Of a DNA stretch of 64,000 bases, positions 50,896-59,397 are shown in pieces (the first letter of the stretch is position 1; each line of letters opens with the position of its first letter). The notes beneath the pieces are model-generated. The model did no database searches, had not been told where the DNA came from, and worked only from the letters and a program-made list of their open reading frames with translations. The position numbers were made by a program, and so were the translations under genes. The DNA comes from Streptomyces phaeofaciens (GTDB lineage Bacteria; Actinomycetota; Actinomycetes; Streptomycetales; Streptomycetaceae), in assembly GCF_014648915.1 (NCBI RefSeq), contig NZ_BMSA01000003.1, positions 310,001 through 374,000 of the forward strand, written 5' to 3'.

Positions 50896-52043
50896 AGCGC
50901 GATCTCCGGGACGTCGAGGCGGCGGCCCTCGGCCGAGGACTTCAGGCCCAGCTCGGCGAGCTGGACGCCACGGGCGCCGGCGAGGAGGTCCCAGTGGTAG
51001 GGGGCGTCGGCGTAGACGTGCCTGAGGAAGAGCTCCCACTGGGCCTTGAAGCCGTTGTCGAACTCGCCGTTGTCGGGGACCTCCTGCCACTGGTCGCGGA
51101 AGACCTCGGTGGCGGGGATGTCCGGGTTCCAGACCGGCTTGGGGGTGGCGCTGCGGTGCTGGACGCGGCAGTTGCGCAGGCCGGCGACGGCCGAGCCCTC
51201 GGTGCCGTCGACCTGGAACTCCACCAGTTCGTCGCGGTTGACGCGCACGGTCCAGGAGGAGTTGATCTGGGCGATCGCGCCGCCCTCCAGCTCGAAGACG
51301 CCGTACGCGGCGTCGTCGGCCGTGGCGTCGTAGGGCTTGTCGTTCTCGTCCCAGCGCTGGGGGATGTGGGTGGCGGTGAGGGCCTGGACGGTCTTCACCC
51401 GGCCGAACAGCTCGTGCAGCACGTACTCCCAGTGCGGGAACATGTCGACGACGATGCCGCCGCCGTCCTCCGCGCGGTAGTTCCAGGAGGGCCGCTGGGC
51501 GGTCTGCCAGTCGCCCTCGAAGACCCAGTAGCCGAACTCGCCGCGGACGGACAGGATCCGGCCGAAGAAGCCGCCGTCGATCAGGCGCTTCAGCTTGAGC
51601 AGGCCGGGGAGGAACAGCTTGTCCTGGACGACACCGTGCTTGATGCCGGCGGCGGCGGCCAGCCGGGCCAGTTCCAGGGCGCCGTCGAGGCCGGTGGCGG
51701 TGGGCTTCTCGGTGTAGATGTGCTTGCCGGCGGCGATCGCCTTGCGGATCGCCTCCTCGCGGGCGGAGGTCACCTGGGCGTCGAAGTAGATGTCGACGGT
51801 GGGGTCGGCGAGGACGGCGTCGACGTCCGTGGAGATGTGCTCCAGACCGTGCCGCTCGGCCATGGCCCGCAGCGCGTGCTCGCGGCGGCCGACGAGGATC
51901 GGTTCCGGCCACAGCACGGTGCCGTCGCCGAGGTCCAGGCCGCCCTGTTCGCGCAGGGCGAGGATGGAGCGGACGAGGTGCTGGCGGTAGCCCATGCGGC
52001 CGGTTACACCGTTCATGGCGATACGCACCGTCTTGCGGGTCAC
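50892..52043 (-). CDS. Gfo/Idh/MocA-family sugar oxidoreductase
   Basis: This 383-residue NAD(P)-dependent oxidoreductase probably oxidises a ring hydroxyl of a sugar or cyclitol. The N-terminal Rossmann domain has IAMNGVTGRMGYRQHL near residues 8-23, which differs from the usual GxGxxG. AGKHIYTEKPTATG near 105-118 contains the family's catalytic EKP motif. The C-terminal domain is the alpha/beta substrate domain. The GTG at 52043 has GAAGGGA upstream. It is the first gene of its operon and is divergent from a LacI regulator with an operator-like palindrome at 52116-52123. Confidence 0.9.
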   Translation of the reverse strand: MTRKTVRIAMNGVTGRMGYRQHLVRSILALREQGGLDLGDGTVLWPEPILVGRREHALRAMAERHGLEHISTDVDAVLADPTVDIYFDAQVTSAREEAIRKAIAAGKHIYTEKPTATGLDGALELARLAAAAGIKHGVVQDKLFLPGLLKLKRLIDGGFFGRILSVRGEFGYWVFEGDWQTAQRPSWNYRAEDGGGIVVDMFPHWEYVLHELFGRVKTVQALTATHIPQRWDENDKPYDATADDAAYGVFELEGGAIAQINSSWTVRVNRDELVEFQVDGTEGSAVAGLRNCRVQHRSATPKPVWNPDIPATEVFRDQWQEVPDNGEFDNGFKAQWELFLRHVYADAPYHWDLLAGARGVQLAELGLKSSAEGRRLDVPEIAL

Positions 52044-52112
52044 GTCGGATCCCTTCGTAGGCGTTGTACGCGGTTGTGCGCGCCGCGTACGCCTCTTCCT
52101 GATCAGCGTTAC

Positions 52113-52126
52113 AGCAAGCGCTTTCT
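52113..52126. promoter_or_regulatory. LacI-type operator between oxidoreductase operon and LacI gene
   Basis: AGCAAGCGCTTTCT has the AAGCGCTT core (52116-52123) typical of LacI-family sites. It overlaps the probable promoter of the oxidoreductase operon on the minus strand. Confidence 0.7.
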
Positions 52127-52328
52127 ATCCAAGAAGAAGCTAGCCTCTGACCAGCGGTCCGGACAAGACCGTGTCCATCCCGAGTTGTTCGAGGGGGCGA
52201 ACAACGGGGGGTTGTGGCCTTAAGGTCTGCTCGACACGCACGGAACCGTGGCTACGGCCGGCCTGTCTACGTGGATGTACGACGACTACGACGACGTACG
52301 ACGAGATGCGCGACCGGAGGAAGACGAG

Positions 52329-53375
52329 ATGACGGTGACCCTGGCGGACGTGGCTGCCCGCGCGCAGGTCTCGCCCGCGACGGTGTCGCGCGTGCTGAAC
52401 GGGAACTACCCCGTCGCCGCCACCACCCGCGAGCGGGTGCTGCGAGCGGTGGACGAACTGGACTACGTGCTGAACGGCCCGGCGAGCGCGCTGGCGGCCG
52501 CGACGTCCGATCTGGTGGGCATCCTGGTGAACGACATCGCCGACCCCTTCTTCGGGATCATGGCGAGCGCCATCCAGTCCGAGATCGGCGGGCCCGGCGG
52601 ACGCGCGGGCGGGGAACGGCTGGCCGTGGTCTGCAACACGGGCGGCGACCCGGAGCGCGAACTGACCTATCTGACCCTGCTCCAGCGGCAGCGGGCGGCG
52701 GCCGTGGTGCTGACCGGCGGGGCCGTGGAGAACGAACCGCACGCGGCCGCCGTCGCGGCGAAACTGCGCAAGCTGGGCGAGGCGGGGACCCGGGTCGTGC
52801 TGTGCGGGCGGCCGCCGGCACCCGACACCCGGGCGATCGCGCTGACCTTCGACAACCGGGGCGGCGGCCGCGAACTGACCGAGCACCTCATCGGGCTCGG
52901 ACACCGGCGGCTCGGCTACATCGCCGGCCCCGAGGAGCGGACCACCACCCGGCACCGGCTGGAGGGCCACCGCGCGGCGCTGGCCGCGGCCGGCATCGAG
53001 GAGGACCCGCGCTGGACCGTGCACGGACGCTACGACCGGCGGGCCGGCCACGAGGCCACCCTGGAACTGCTGCGCCGGGACCCGTCCCTGACGGCGGTCG
53101 TCGCCGCCAACGACTCCGTCGCGCTGGGCGCCTGCGCGGCGCTGCGGGAGTCCGGGCTGCGCATCCCGGAGGACGTGTCGGTGGCCGGCTTCGACGACCT
53201 GCCGTTCAGCATCGACGCGGTGCCCTCGCTGACGACGGTACGGCTGCCGCTCGCCGAGGCGGGGGCCCGGGCCGGCCGCATAGCGATGGGCCGGGAGGAG
53301 CCGCCGCCCGGCGGGATCGCGGTGGTGCGGGGCGAGTTGATGGTGCGGGGTTCCTCGGGCGTGCCGCGGGGCTGA
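52329..53375 (+). CDS. LacI-family transcriptional regulator
   Basis: This 348-residue repressor has the LacI helix-turn-helix LADVAARAQVSPATVSRVLNGNYPVA at the N-terminus, then a hinge and a sugar-binding effector domain. LGHRRLGYIAGPE near residue 192 and AVVAANDSVALGACAALRESGLRIPEDVSVAGFDDL near 256-291 are family landmarks. The ATG at 52329 has GGAGG upstream; an in-frame ATG 81 bases earlier would add a strange Tyr/Asp-rich leader. It is divergent from the Gfo/Idh operon and probably represses it. Confidence 0.92.
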   Translation: MTVTLADVAARAQVSPATVSRVLNGNYPVAATTRERVLRAVDELDYVLNGPASALAAATSDLVGILVNDIADPFFGIMASAIQSEIGGPGGRAGGERLAVVCNTGGDPERELTYLTLLQRQRAAAVVLTGGAVENEPHAAAVAAKLRKLGEAGTRVVLCGRPPAPDTRAIALTFDNRGGGRELTEHLIGLGHRRLGYIAGPEERTTTRHRLEGHRAALAAAGIEEDPRWTVHGRYDRRAGHEATLELLRRDPSLTAVVAANDSVALGACAALRESGLRIPEDVSVAGFDDLPFSIDAVPSLTTVRLPLAEAGARAGRIAMGREEPPPGGIAVVRGELMVRGSSGVPRG

Positions 53376-53390
53376 CGCCGTGCACGCGGG

Positions 53391-53441
53391 GACGTCCTGA
53401 GCGGGGTGACGTCCTGAGCGGGGTGACGTCCTGAGCGGGGT
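53391..53441. repeat. Three exact tandem copies of a 17-base unit
   Basis: GACGTCCTGAGCGGGGT is repeated three times head to tail just after the LacI stop (53391-53407, 53408-53424 and 53425-53441). It has no internal open frame and is probably a slipped-strand repeat, though it could bind a regulator. Confidence 0.85.
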
Positions 53442-53645
53442 GACGGACGGCGGGCGGGCCCGTGGGTGCGTGGCGGGCGGCCGGGTCGCCTACGGTCGGC
53501 GCGGAGCCCGCGGTCGGCCACGAGGTCGGCGTCGTCGTCACCCGTGGCGTGCGGGAGGGCGCCGGGTGCTTCTCGCGTGGGCGTGACGGCGGGGCCCGGC
53601 CCGGCAGGACTGGCGGTCGGACCCGTGGCGAGTAGGGTCCGAAGC

Positions 53646-54440
53646 ATGAAGCTCGCGTTCTCCACTCTCGGTGTTCCCGGGCTGCCCGTACCGGAGGTAC
53701 TGGCGCTCGCGTCCGCGCACGGCTACCACGGGGTCGAGCTGCGCGCCCATCCGGAGGAGCCGGTGCATCCCGGGCTCGGGCCGGACGAACGGGCCGCCAC
53801 GGCCGACGCGTTCGGGGCCGCCGGGGTGGAGGTGCTCGGGATCGCCGGATACGCGCAGGTCGCGGCGCCCGGGGACGACGCGGCCGTCGTGGAGGAGGTC
53901 CGGACGCTGATCGACCTCGCCCGGGACCTCGGCGCGCCCTACGTCCGGGTCTTCCCGGGCGCGGACGTCGGCCAGACCGACGCCGACGCGGTCGCCGCCC
54001 GGCGGCTCGGCACCGCCGCCGAGTACGCCGCCGACCACGGCGTACGCGTCCTGCTGGAGACCCACGACTCGCACCGCACGGGCGCGGACGCCATCCGGAT
54101 CCTCGGCCCGGTCGGGCACCGGCAGGTCGGCGCGCTGTGGGACGTGATGCACACCTGGCTGGGCGGCGAGCAGCCGCAGGAGACCTACGCCGCCCTCTCC
54201 CCGTATCTCGGATATGTGCAGGTCAAGGACATCGCGTCGGCCCAGGACACCGCCCCGCTGACGCTGGGCGCCGGGGTGCTGCCGCTCGCCGAGTGCGTGG
54301 AGGTGCTGTCCCGGCACGGCTGGGAGGGCTGGCTGTGCTGGGAGTACGAGAAGCGGTGGTACGCCGACGCCGAGCCGCTGGCGGGGCTGCTGGGGCGCGG
54401 GCGTGAGCATCTGGCCCGGCTGCTGAACGACTCCGCCTGA
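53646..54440 (+). CDS. TIM-barrel sugar isomerase/epimerase, probably leaderless
   Basis: This 264-residue xylose-isomerase-like barrel has FSTLGVPGLPVPEVLALASAHGYHGVELRAH at the start, VLLETHDSHRTGADA near residues 135-149, LWDVMHTWLGG near 165-175 and YVQVKDIA near 193-200. These carry the usual metal ligands. No ribosome-binding site precedes the ATG, but TAGGGT lies seven bases upstream, so the transcript may begin at the ATG. It follows the LacI gene by 270 bases and could extend the same sugar pathway. The substrate is unknown. Confidence 0.85.
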   Translation: MKLAFSTLGVPGLPVPEVLALASAHGYHGVELRAHPEEPVHPGLGPDERAATADAFGAAGVEVLGIAGYAQVAAPGDDAAVVEEVRTLIDLARDLGAPYVRVFPGADVGQTDADAVAARRLGTAAEYAADHGVRVLLETHDSHRTGADAIRILGPVGHRQVGALWDVMHTWLGGEQPQETYAALSPYLGYVQVKDIASAQDTAPLTLGAGVLPLAECVEVLSRHGWEGWLCWEYEKRWYADAEPLAGLLGRGREHLARLLNDSA

Positions 54441-54589
54441 CGCGGTCGGGGCCGGACCGGGGGCGGGATCGGAACCCGGGTCCGAGTCCGGGCCGTGGCC
54501 GGCTTATTGACTGGCGGGTCAGCAGGGTGACGGGCTAGCCTCCGCGCCGTGATGCAGCAGCCCACGGCGTGTTCCGCCGCCGTCCCGTC

Positions 54590-55906
54590 ATGAGCCCGCT
54601 CTCCCGGGCCCTCCTCGACATCCGCCCCGTGCGGACCTCCCCCGTCTACCGGCGGCTGCTGATCGGGCGCACGGTGTCCACGCTCGGCAGCTTCATGACC
54701 ATGGTCACCGTCATGTACCAGGTGTGGGACATGACGCACAGTGCCGTGTGGAGCGGCGCGGTCGGCCTGGCGCAGGCCCTGCCGATGATCGGCGTCGGAC
54801 TGTTCGCGGGTTCCTGGGTGGACCGGGCGGACCGGCGCCGCGCCTACCTGATGTCGACCACCGGGTGTGCCGTCTGCTCCCTGCTGCTCGCCGTGCAGGG
54901 TTTCACCGGGCACGTCCCGGTGGCGGGGGTACTGGCGCTGGTCGCCGCGCAGTCGGGGTTCGCGGCGCTCGGGGCCCCCGCGGCGGGGGTGTTCGTGCCC
55001 CGGCTGCTGCCCAAGGACCAGGTGGCCGCCGGTCTCGCCCTGAACCAGGTCACCGGGCAGGCGATGATGCTGCTCGGCCCGGCCGTCGCGGGCCTGGTGC
55101 TCGGCTGGTGGGGCATCGGCGTCTGCTATCTGCTGGACGCCGTCAGCTTCGGTCTCTCCTTCTACGGTGCCTACGGGCTGCCCGCCCTGCCGCCCGAGGG
55201 CGGGAAGTCCCGTCCCGGGGTGCACGGCGTCCTGGACGGGCTGCGGTTCCTGACCGGGCACCGGGTGGTGCGCGGGGCGCTGCTGACCGATCTGGCGGCC
55301 ACCGTGCTGGCGATGCCGACGAGTCTGTTCCCGCTGGTCAACGCGGAGCGCTTCGGCGGCGATCCGCGCACGCTCGGCCTGTTCCTGTCGGCGCTCGCGG
55401 TGGGCGGGGTGGCGGCGACCGCCTTCTCCGGGCCGGTCACCCGGCTCGCCCGGCCCGGGCCGGTGATGCTGTGCGCGTCGGCGACCTGGGGCGTGGGCCT
55501 CGCCCTGTTCGGGCTGACGACCAGTGCCTGGGCGGGCCTGGCGATGCTGACGCTGGCCGGTGCGGCGGACTCGGTGGCCGTGCTCTCCCGCAGCACGATC
55601 GTGCAGACCCTCACCCCGGACGCCCTGCTGGGCCGGGTGACGGCGGCCGAGACGATCGTCGGTCAGGCGGGCCCGCACCTGGGCAATCTGCGCGGCGGTG
55701 TGCTGGCCGGCTGGTCGTCGGGGGCGACCGCGCTGGTCGCGGGCGGTCTGATGTGCCTGGCGGCGGTGACGGCGGTGGGGGTGACGACTCCGGAGCTGCG
55801 GGCCGGCGGCGCCGGGGCGGACGAGCCGGAGGCGCCGCGGGACGCACCGCGGGACACGCCGCTGGAGGCCGGCGGTCCCGCGGCCGGTGTCACGGCCGGA
55901 CCGTGA
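54590..55906 (+). CDS. MFS-family exporter
   Basis: This 438-residue protein has about twelve transmembrane helices of the major facilitator superfamily. The loop motif VDRADRRRAYL near residues 80-90 between helices 2 and 3 supports the family, and the RPVRTSPVYRRLLIGRTVSTLGSFMT start resembles enterobactin-exporter-like MFS members. The ATG at 54590 and an in-frame GTG at 54569 are both possible; neither has a clear ribosome-binding site. The 3' end overlaps the convergent hydrolase gene by 17 bases. The substrate is unknown. Confidence 0.88.
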   Translation: MSPLSRALLDIRPVRTSPVYRRLLIGRTVSTLGSFMTMVTVMYQVWDMTHSAVWSGAVGLAQALPMIGVGLFAGSWVDRADRRRAYLMSTTGCAVCSLLLAVQGFTGHVPVAGVLALVAAQSGFAALGAPAAGVFVPRLLPKDQVAAGLALNQVTGQAMMLLGPAVAGLVLGWWGIGVCYLLDAVSFGLSFYGAYGLPALPPEGGKSRPGVHGVLDGLRFLTGHRVVRGALLTDLAATVLAMPTSLFPLVNAERFGGDPRTLGLFLSALAVGGVAATAFSGPVTRLARPGPVMLCASATWGVGLALFGLTTSAWAGLAMLTLAGAADSVAVLSRSTIVQTLTPDALLGRVTAAETIVGQAGPHLGNLRGGVLAGWSSGATALVAGGLMCLAAVTAVGVTTPELRAGGAGADEPEAPRDAPRDTPLEAGGPAAGVTAGP

Positions 55907-56486
55907 GCCGGGTGTCCGCGTCCAGGCACCACTCCAGCACCGACGGCCAGGAGCCGTAGCCGGCCTCGAGGTCGAGATGGGCGGCGCCGGGCAGCAGTTC
56001 GGCGGTGAGGCCCAGGGGATCGCCGTAGGCCGCCCGGGCGCCCTCCGGGAGGTAGGGGTCGTCGTCGCCGGCGACCAGCCGGGTGGGGGCGGGGAACACG
56101 AGCCCGTCGAGCGGCGGCGGCGCGAACTCCGTGATCTCCGGGTACGTGAGGAGCACGGCGGCGGACGGCGGGGCCACCAGCAGGACCCGGTCGACGGCGG
56201 CCGTCCCGGGCAGCTTCCGGTCGACGGCGTGCAGCCACAGGACGGCGGAGAGGCTGTGGGCGACGACGACCCGCTCGGTGCCGTCGGCGCCGAGGCCGGC
56301 GAGGTGGCCCTCCAGGTCGGTCAGCCACCGTTCGAGGGAGGGGTCGTCCGGGTCGGGCAGCTGCGGGTAGGTGACGTCGTGGCCCAGGCCGGTCAGACGG
56401 TCGGCGAGCCAGTGCTGCCAGTGGGCCGGGGGGCGGTGGTTCTGCCAGCCGTGGAGGATGAGGAAGGCGCGCGGGGTCGTCGTCAT
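55890..56486 (-). CDS. RBBP9/YdeN-family serine hydrolase
   Basis: This 198-residue alpha/beta hydrolase matches the small RBBP9/YdeN family. FLILHGWQNHRPPAHWQHWLADRL is the oxyanion-side signature near residues 9-32, VVVAHSLSAVLWLHAV near 81-96 has the nucleophile Ser, and the GAAHLDLEAGYGSWP segment near 173-187 has the catalytic His. The ATG at 56486 fits that opening motif; an upstream start adds nine unrelated residues. It is divergent from a LysR regulator that may control it. Confidence 0.9.
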   Translation of the reverse strand: MTTTPRAFLILHGWQNHRPPAHWQHWLADRLTGLGHDVTYPQLPDPDDPSLERWLTDLEGHLAGLGADGTERVVVAHSLSAVLWLHAVDRKLPGTAAVDRVLLVAPPSAAVLLTYPEITEFAPPPLDGLVFPAPTRLVAGDDDPYLPEGARAAYGDPLGLTAELLPGAAHLDLEAGYGSWPSVLEWCLDADTRLTVRP

Positions 56487-56536
56487 GTTCCGATGATCGC
56501 CAGACCCCACCACGCAGGTCCAGTTAATCTTCCCGC

Positions 56537-57514
56537 GTGGATTCCTTAAGCCCCGCCTTCACGATCGATCTGCGCCGCCTCACCGTCCTGCGCGAACTCC
56601 AGCGCCGGGGCAGCGTCGCCCGGACGGCCGAGGCCCTGCACCTCACCCCCTCGGCGGTCTCCCAGCAACTCACCGCCCTCGCCCGCGACCTGGGCGTACC
56701 GCTCACCGAACGCGACGGCCGGGGCGTACGGCTCACCGGTCAGGCCCGGGTGCTGCTCGCGCACGCCGACGTCATCGCCGCCCAGCTGGAGCGGGCCCGC
56801 GCCGACCTCGCGGCGTACGAGGAGGGCGGCCGGGGCACGGTGACGGTCGGCTGCTTCTCCAGCGGCATCCTGGGGCTGCTGCCGGCCGCGCTGCGGGCGC
56901 TGCGCGAGCGCCTCCCCCGGGTCCGGGTGGACGTGGTGGAGGCCGAGCCGCCGGACCTGTTCACCGCGCTGGACGGCGGCCAGGTGGACGTGGCGGTCGC
57001 GGTGGACTTCGCCGCCGCTCCCCCGCACACCGACCGCCGCTACACCCGCGAGGACCTGCTCACCGACGTCCTGGACGTCGCCCTCCCGCCGGACCATCCG
57101 CTCGCCTGCCGTGCCGAGGTGCCGCTGCGCGAACTGGCCACGGACACCTGGATCGTCGGATCCGGGCTGAGCTGCTGCGGCGCGGTGACCCGCTCGGTCT
57201 GCGCGGCCGCCGGCTTCACCCCCGAGATCCGCCACGACGTGAACGACTGGGCGGCGCTGGCCGGCCTGGTCGAGGCGGGACAGGGCGTGGCCCTGGTCCC
57301 CCGCCTCGTGCGCTCCCTCTGCTCCCCGCGCGCCCTGGCCCTGCGCCCGGCCGAGGGAGAGCCGCCCTCACGCAACGTCTTCGCCGCCGTACGGGCCGGG
57401 GCGGAGGGTGATCCGGTGCTCGGGGCGGTGCGGGAGGAACTGCGCCGGGCGGCGGCCTCGGTGGGCGCGGCCGCCGCGGTCCCGCCCGGCGGGGGCGGGA
57501 CGGGCACGCTCTAG
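56537..57514 (+). CDS. LysR-family regulator with a TTA codon at position 4
   Basis: This 325-residue regulator has an N-terminal LysR helix-turn-helix (RLTVLRELQRRGSVARTAEALHLTPSAVSQQLTALA, about residues 14-48), then an effector-binding domain starting near 95. The only usable start is the GTG at 56537, which puts TTA at codon 4 (56546-56548), so translation should depend on the bldA tRNA. No ribosome-binding site precedes it; TAATCT lies six bases upstream, so the mRNA may be leaderless. It is divergent from the RBBP9-like hydrolase and convergent with the GNAT gene 12 bases away. Confidence 0.9.
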   Translation: MDSLSPAFTIDLRRLTVLRELQRRGSVARTAEALHLTPSAVSQQLTALARDLGVPLTERDGRGVRLTGQARVLLAHADVIAAQLERARADLAAYEEGGRGTVTVGCFSSGILGLLPAALRALRERLPRVRVDVVEAEPPDLFTALDGGQVDVAVAVDFAAAPPHTDRRYTREDLLTDVLDVALPPDHPLACRAEVPLRELATDTWIVGSGLSCCGAVTRSVCAAAGFTPEIRHDVNDWAALAGLVEAGQGVALVPRLVRSLCSPRALALRPAEGEPPSRNVFAAVRAGAEGDPVLGAVREELRRAAASVGAAAAVPPGGGGTGTL

Positions 57515-57526
57515 GTCAGACACGGC

Positions 57527-58156
57527 CTAGGAGCCGGCGAGGAACCTCGCCACGCGTTCCTCCAGCCGGGTCCGACGCTCGGGCCATTCGGGTGCGGTGA
57601 TCGAGAAGACCGCCGAGTCGCGGAGGCGGTCGTCCTCGCCCGGGGCCCAGGACCGGGACCAGTTGCGCAGGACCCCTTCGAAGCGGGCGCCGACGCTCTC
57701 GATGGCCGCGCGGGAGCGGCTGTTGCGGGCGTCGGTCTTCAGGTCGACGCGGGAGACGCCCCACTCCTCGAAGGCGTGCCGGAAGAGCAGCAGTTTGGCC
57801 TCCGCGTTCACGCCGGTGCCCTGGGCGGACGGAGCCAGCCAGGTGAAGCCGACCTCGACCGCGTCCAGCCGGTCCTCGGACCGCCAGCAGCGCGGCTCCC
57901 AGTACGAGGTGGCGCCGACCGCCCGTCCCGAGGCGACGCAGACCTGGGCGTAGGGCGCGAGCCGGCCCGTGGCCGCGCGGGCGTGCTGGGCGTCGATGTA
58001 GGCGCCGACCTCGTGGGCCCTGGGGACCCAGGTGTACGCGTACGACGCCCGGTCCTCCTCCGCCGCCCGCGCCAGCTCGGCCGCGTGCCGGTGCTCCAGC
58101 GGCTCCAGGCGCACCAGCGCGCCCGCCAGGACCGGCCCCTCCAAGGTGAAACTCAC
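57527..58156 (-). CDS. RimJ/RimL-type GNAT acetyltransferase
   Basis: This 209-residue enzyme has the GNAT fold of the RimJ/RimL/ribosomal-protein-Ser type. [31 protein letters not shown] near residues 101-131 is the acetyl-CoA-binding region, and [30 protein letters not shown] near 137-166 is the following conserved block. The GTG at 58156 overlaps the AroA-like stop by four bases, so it is translated with the EamA-AroA-GNAT operon. It could acetylate an antibiotic, a small amine or a protein N-terminus; the target is not evident. Confidence 0.88.
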   Translation of the reverse strand: MSFTLEGPVLAGALVRLEPLEHRHAAELARAAEEDRASYAYTWVPRAHEVGAYIDAQHARAATGRLAPYAQVCVASGRAVGATSYWEPRCWRSEDRLDAVEVGFTWLAPSAQGTGVNAEAKLLLFRHAFEEWGVSRVDLKTDARNSRSRAAIESVGARFEGVLRNWSRSWAPGEDDRLRDSAVFSITAPEWPERRTRLEERVARFLAGS

Positions 58157-59397
58157 CCGGCGATCTCCCCCTTCAACCCTGCGAACGCCTCGTGGAATCC
58201 GGGGAAAGTCTTGCGGACGCAGCCCGGGTCGTCGAACGAGATTCCGGGGGTGCGCAGGCCGGTCACCGCGAAGGACATGACGATGCGGTGGTCGCCGTAG
58301 GTCTTGATGTCCGCGCCCCGCGGGGTGCCGGGGTGGATCTCGATCCAGTCCGGGCCCGTCGCCACCTCGACGCCCAGGCGGCGCAGGTTCTCCGCGCAGG
58401 CCTCCAGGCGGTCGCACTCCTTCACGCGCGTGTTGGCCACGTCCTCGATCCGGACGGGCCCGGAGGCGAAGGGGGCGAGGGCGGCCAGGGTCGGCATGGT
58501 GTCGGAGATGTCCCGCATGTTGACGGTGACGCCGCGCAGTTCGCCGGTGCCCGCGACCGTGGTCCGGTCCGCGCCGGTCTCCACCCGGGCGCCCATCCGC
58601 CGCAGCACCTCCACGAAGCCCAGGTCGCCCTGGAGCGCGCCTTGGCCCAGCCCCGGCACGGTCACCTCGCCGCCGGTCACCGCGGCCGCCGCAAAGAAGT
58701 AGCTCGCGGTGGAGGCGTCGGGCTCGATCGCGTACGTGGTCGCCCGGTAGCCGCCCGGCGGGACGGCATACGTGTTCCCCTCGCGGCCCACCTCGACCCC
58801 GAACGCCCGCATCATCGCGAGGGTGATCTCGACGTACGGCGCCGAGACCAGGTCGGTGACGGTGATGCGCAGGCCGGTGCGGGTCAGCGGGCCGAGCAGC
58901 AGGAGCGCGGTCAGGTACTGGGAGGACTGGCCCGCGTCCAGCACCACCGCGCCGCCCTCGACGCCCGCCGCGGCGACCGTGAGCGGATGATGGCCGTCCG
59001 CCTCCTCGTGCCGCAGGTCCACGCCCAGGTCGCGCAGCGCGCGGGTGAGCGGGAGCAGGGGGCGGCGGCGCATCTGCGGGGAGGCGTCGAAGCGGAAGGT
59101 GCCGTGCCCGGCGGCGGCCAGCGTGGGCAGGAAGCGGGCCGTGGTCGCGCCGTCCCGGCAGTACACGTCGGCCTCGGCGACCGCGGGACCCTGCGGGCGG
59201 CCGTCGACCTGCCAGGTGTCCGGGGTGCGGCCGACGCGGTAGCCGAGCCGCGCGAGGCCCTCGGCGAAACCTTCGGTGTCGTCGGAGCGCAGGGGACGCT
59301 GAAGGGTGGTGACGCCGTCGGCGGCGGCCGCCAGGAACAGGGCACGGGCGGTGATGGACTTGGAACCGGGGATGTCGACGAGGGCCATGCCCCTCAT
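58153..59397 (-). CDS. EPSP synthase paralogue (AroA-like)
   Basis: This 414-residue protein belongs to the EPSP synthase/MurA fold. [16 protein letters not shown] opens the first domain, [14 protein letters not shown] lies mid-protein, and the late [21 protein letters not shown] and [13 protein letters not shown] motifs are intact. The loop that in E. coli AroA contains Gly96 reads DGATTAR, with Ala at the equivalent position by my hand alignment. The ATG at 59397 overlaps the EamA gene stop (ATGA); an internal ATG three codons later is an alternative. The neighbourhood (exporter, GNAT) is not a shikimate operon, so this is likely a specialised paralogue rather than the main aroA. Confidence 0.85.
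   Translation of the reverse strand: MRGMALVDIPGSKSITARALFLAAAADGVTTLQRPLRSDDTEGFAEGLARLGYRVGRTPDTWQVDGRPQGPAVAEADVYCRDGATTARFLPTLAAAGHGTFRFDASPQMRRRPLLPLTRALRDLGVDLRHEEADGHHPLTVAAAGVEGGAVVLDAGQSSQYLTALLLLGPLTRTGLRITVTDLVSAPYVEITLAMMRAFGVEVGREGNTYAVPPGGYRATTYAIEPDASTASYFFAAAAVTGGEVTVPGLGQGALQGDLGFVEVLRRMGARVETGADRTTVAGTGELRGVTVNMRDISDTMPTLAALAPFASGPVRIEDVANTRVKECDRLEACAENLRRLGVEVATGPDWIEIHPGTPRGADIKTYGDHRIVMSFAVTGLRTPGISFDDPGCVRKTFPGFHEAFAGLKGEIAG

Noticed and set aside
52248..52328. N-terminal extension of the second LacI regulator from the ATG at 52248
   Set aside because: It would add 27 Tyr/Asp-rich residues before the normal LacI start, and the ATG at 52329 has its own good ribosome-binding site.
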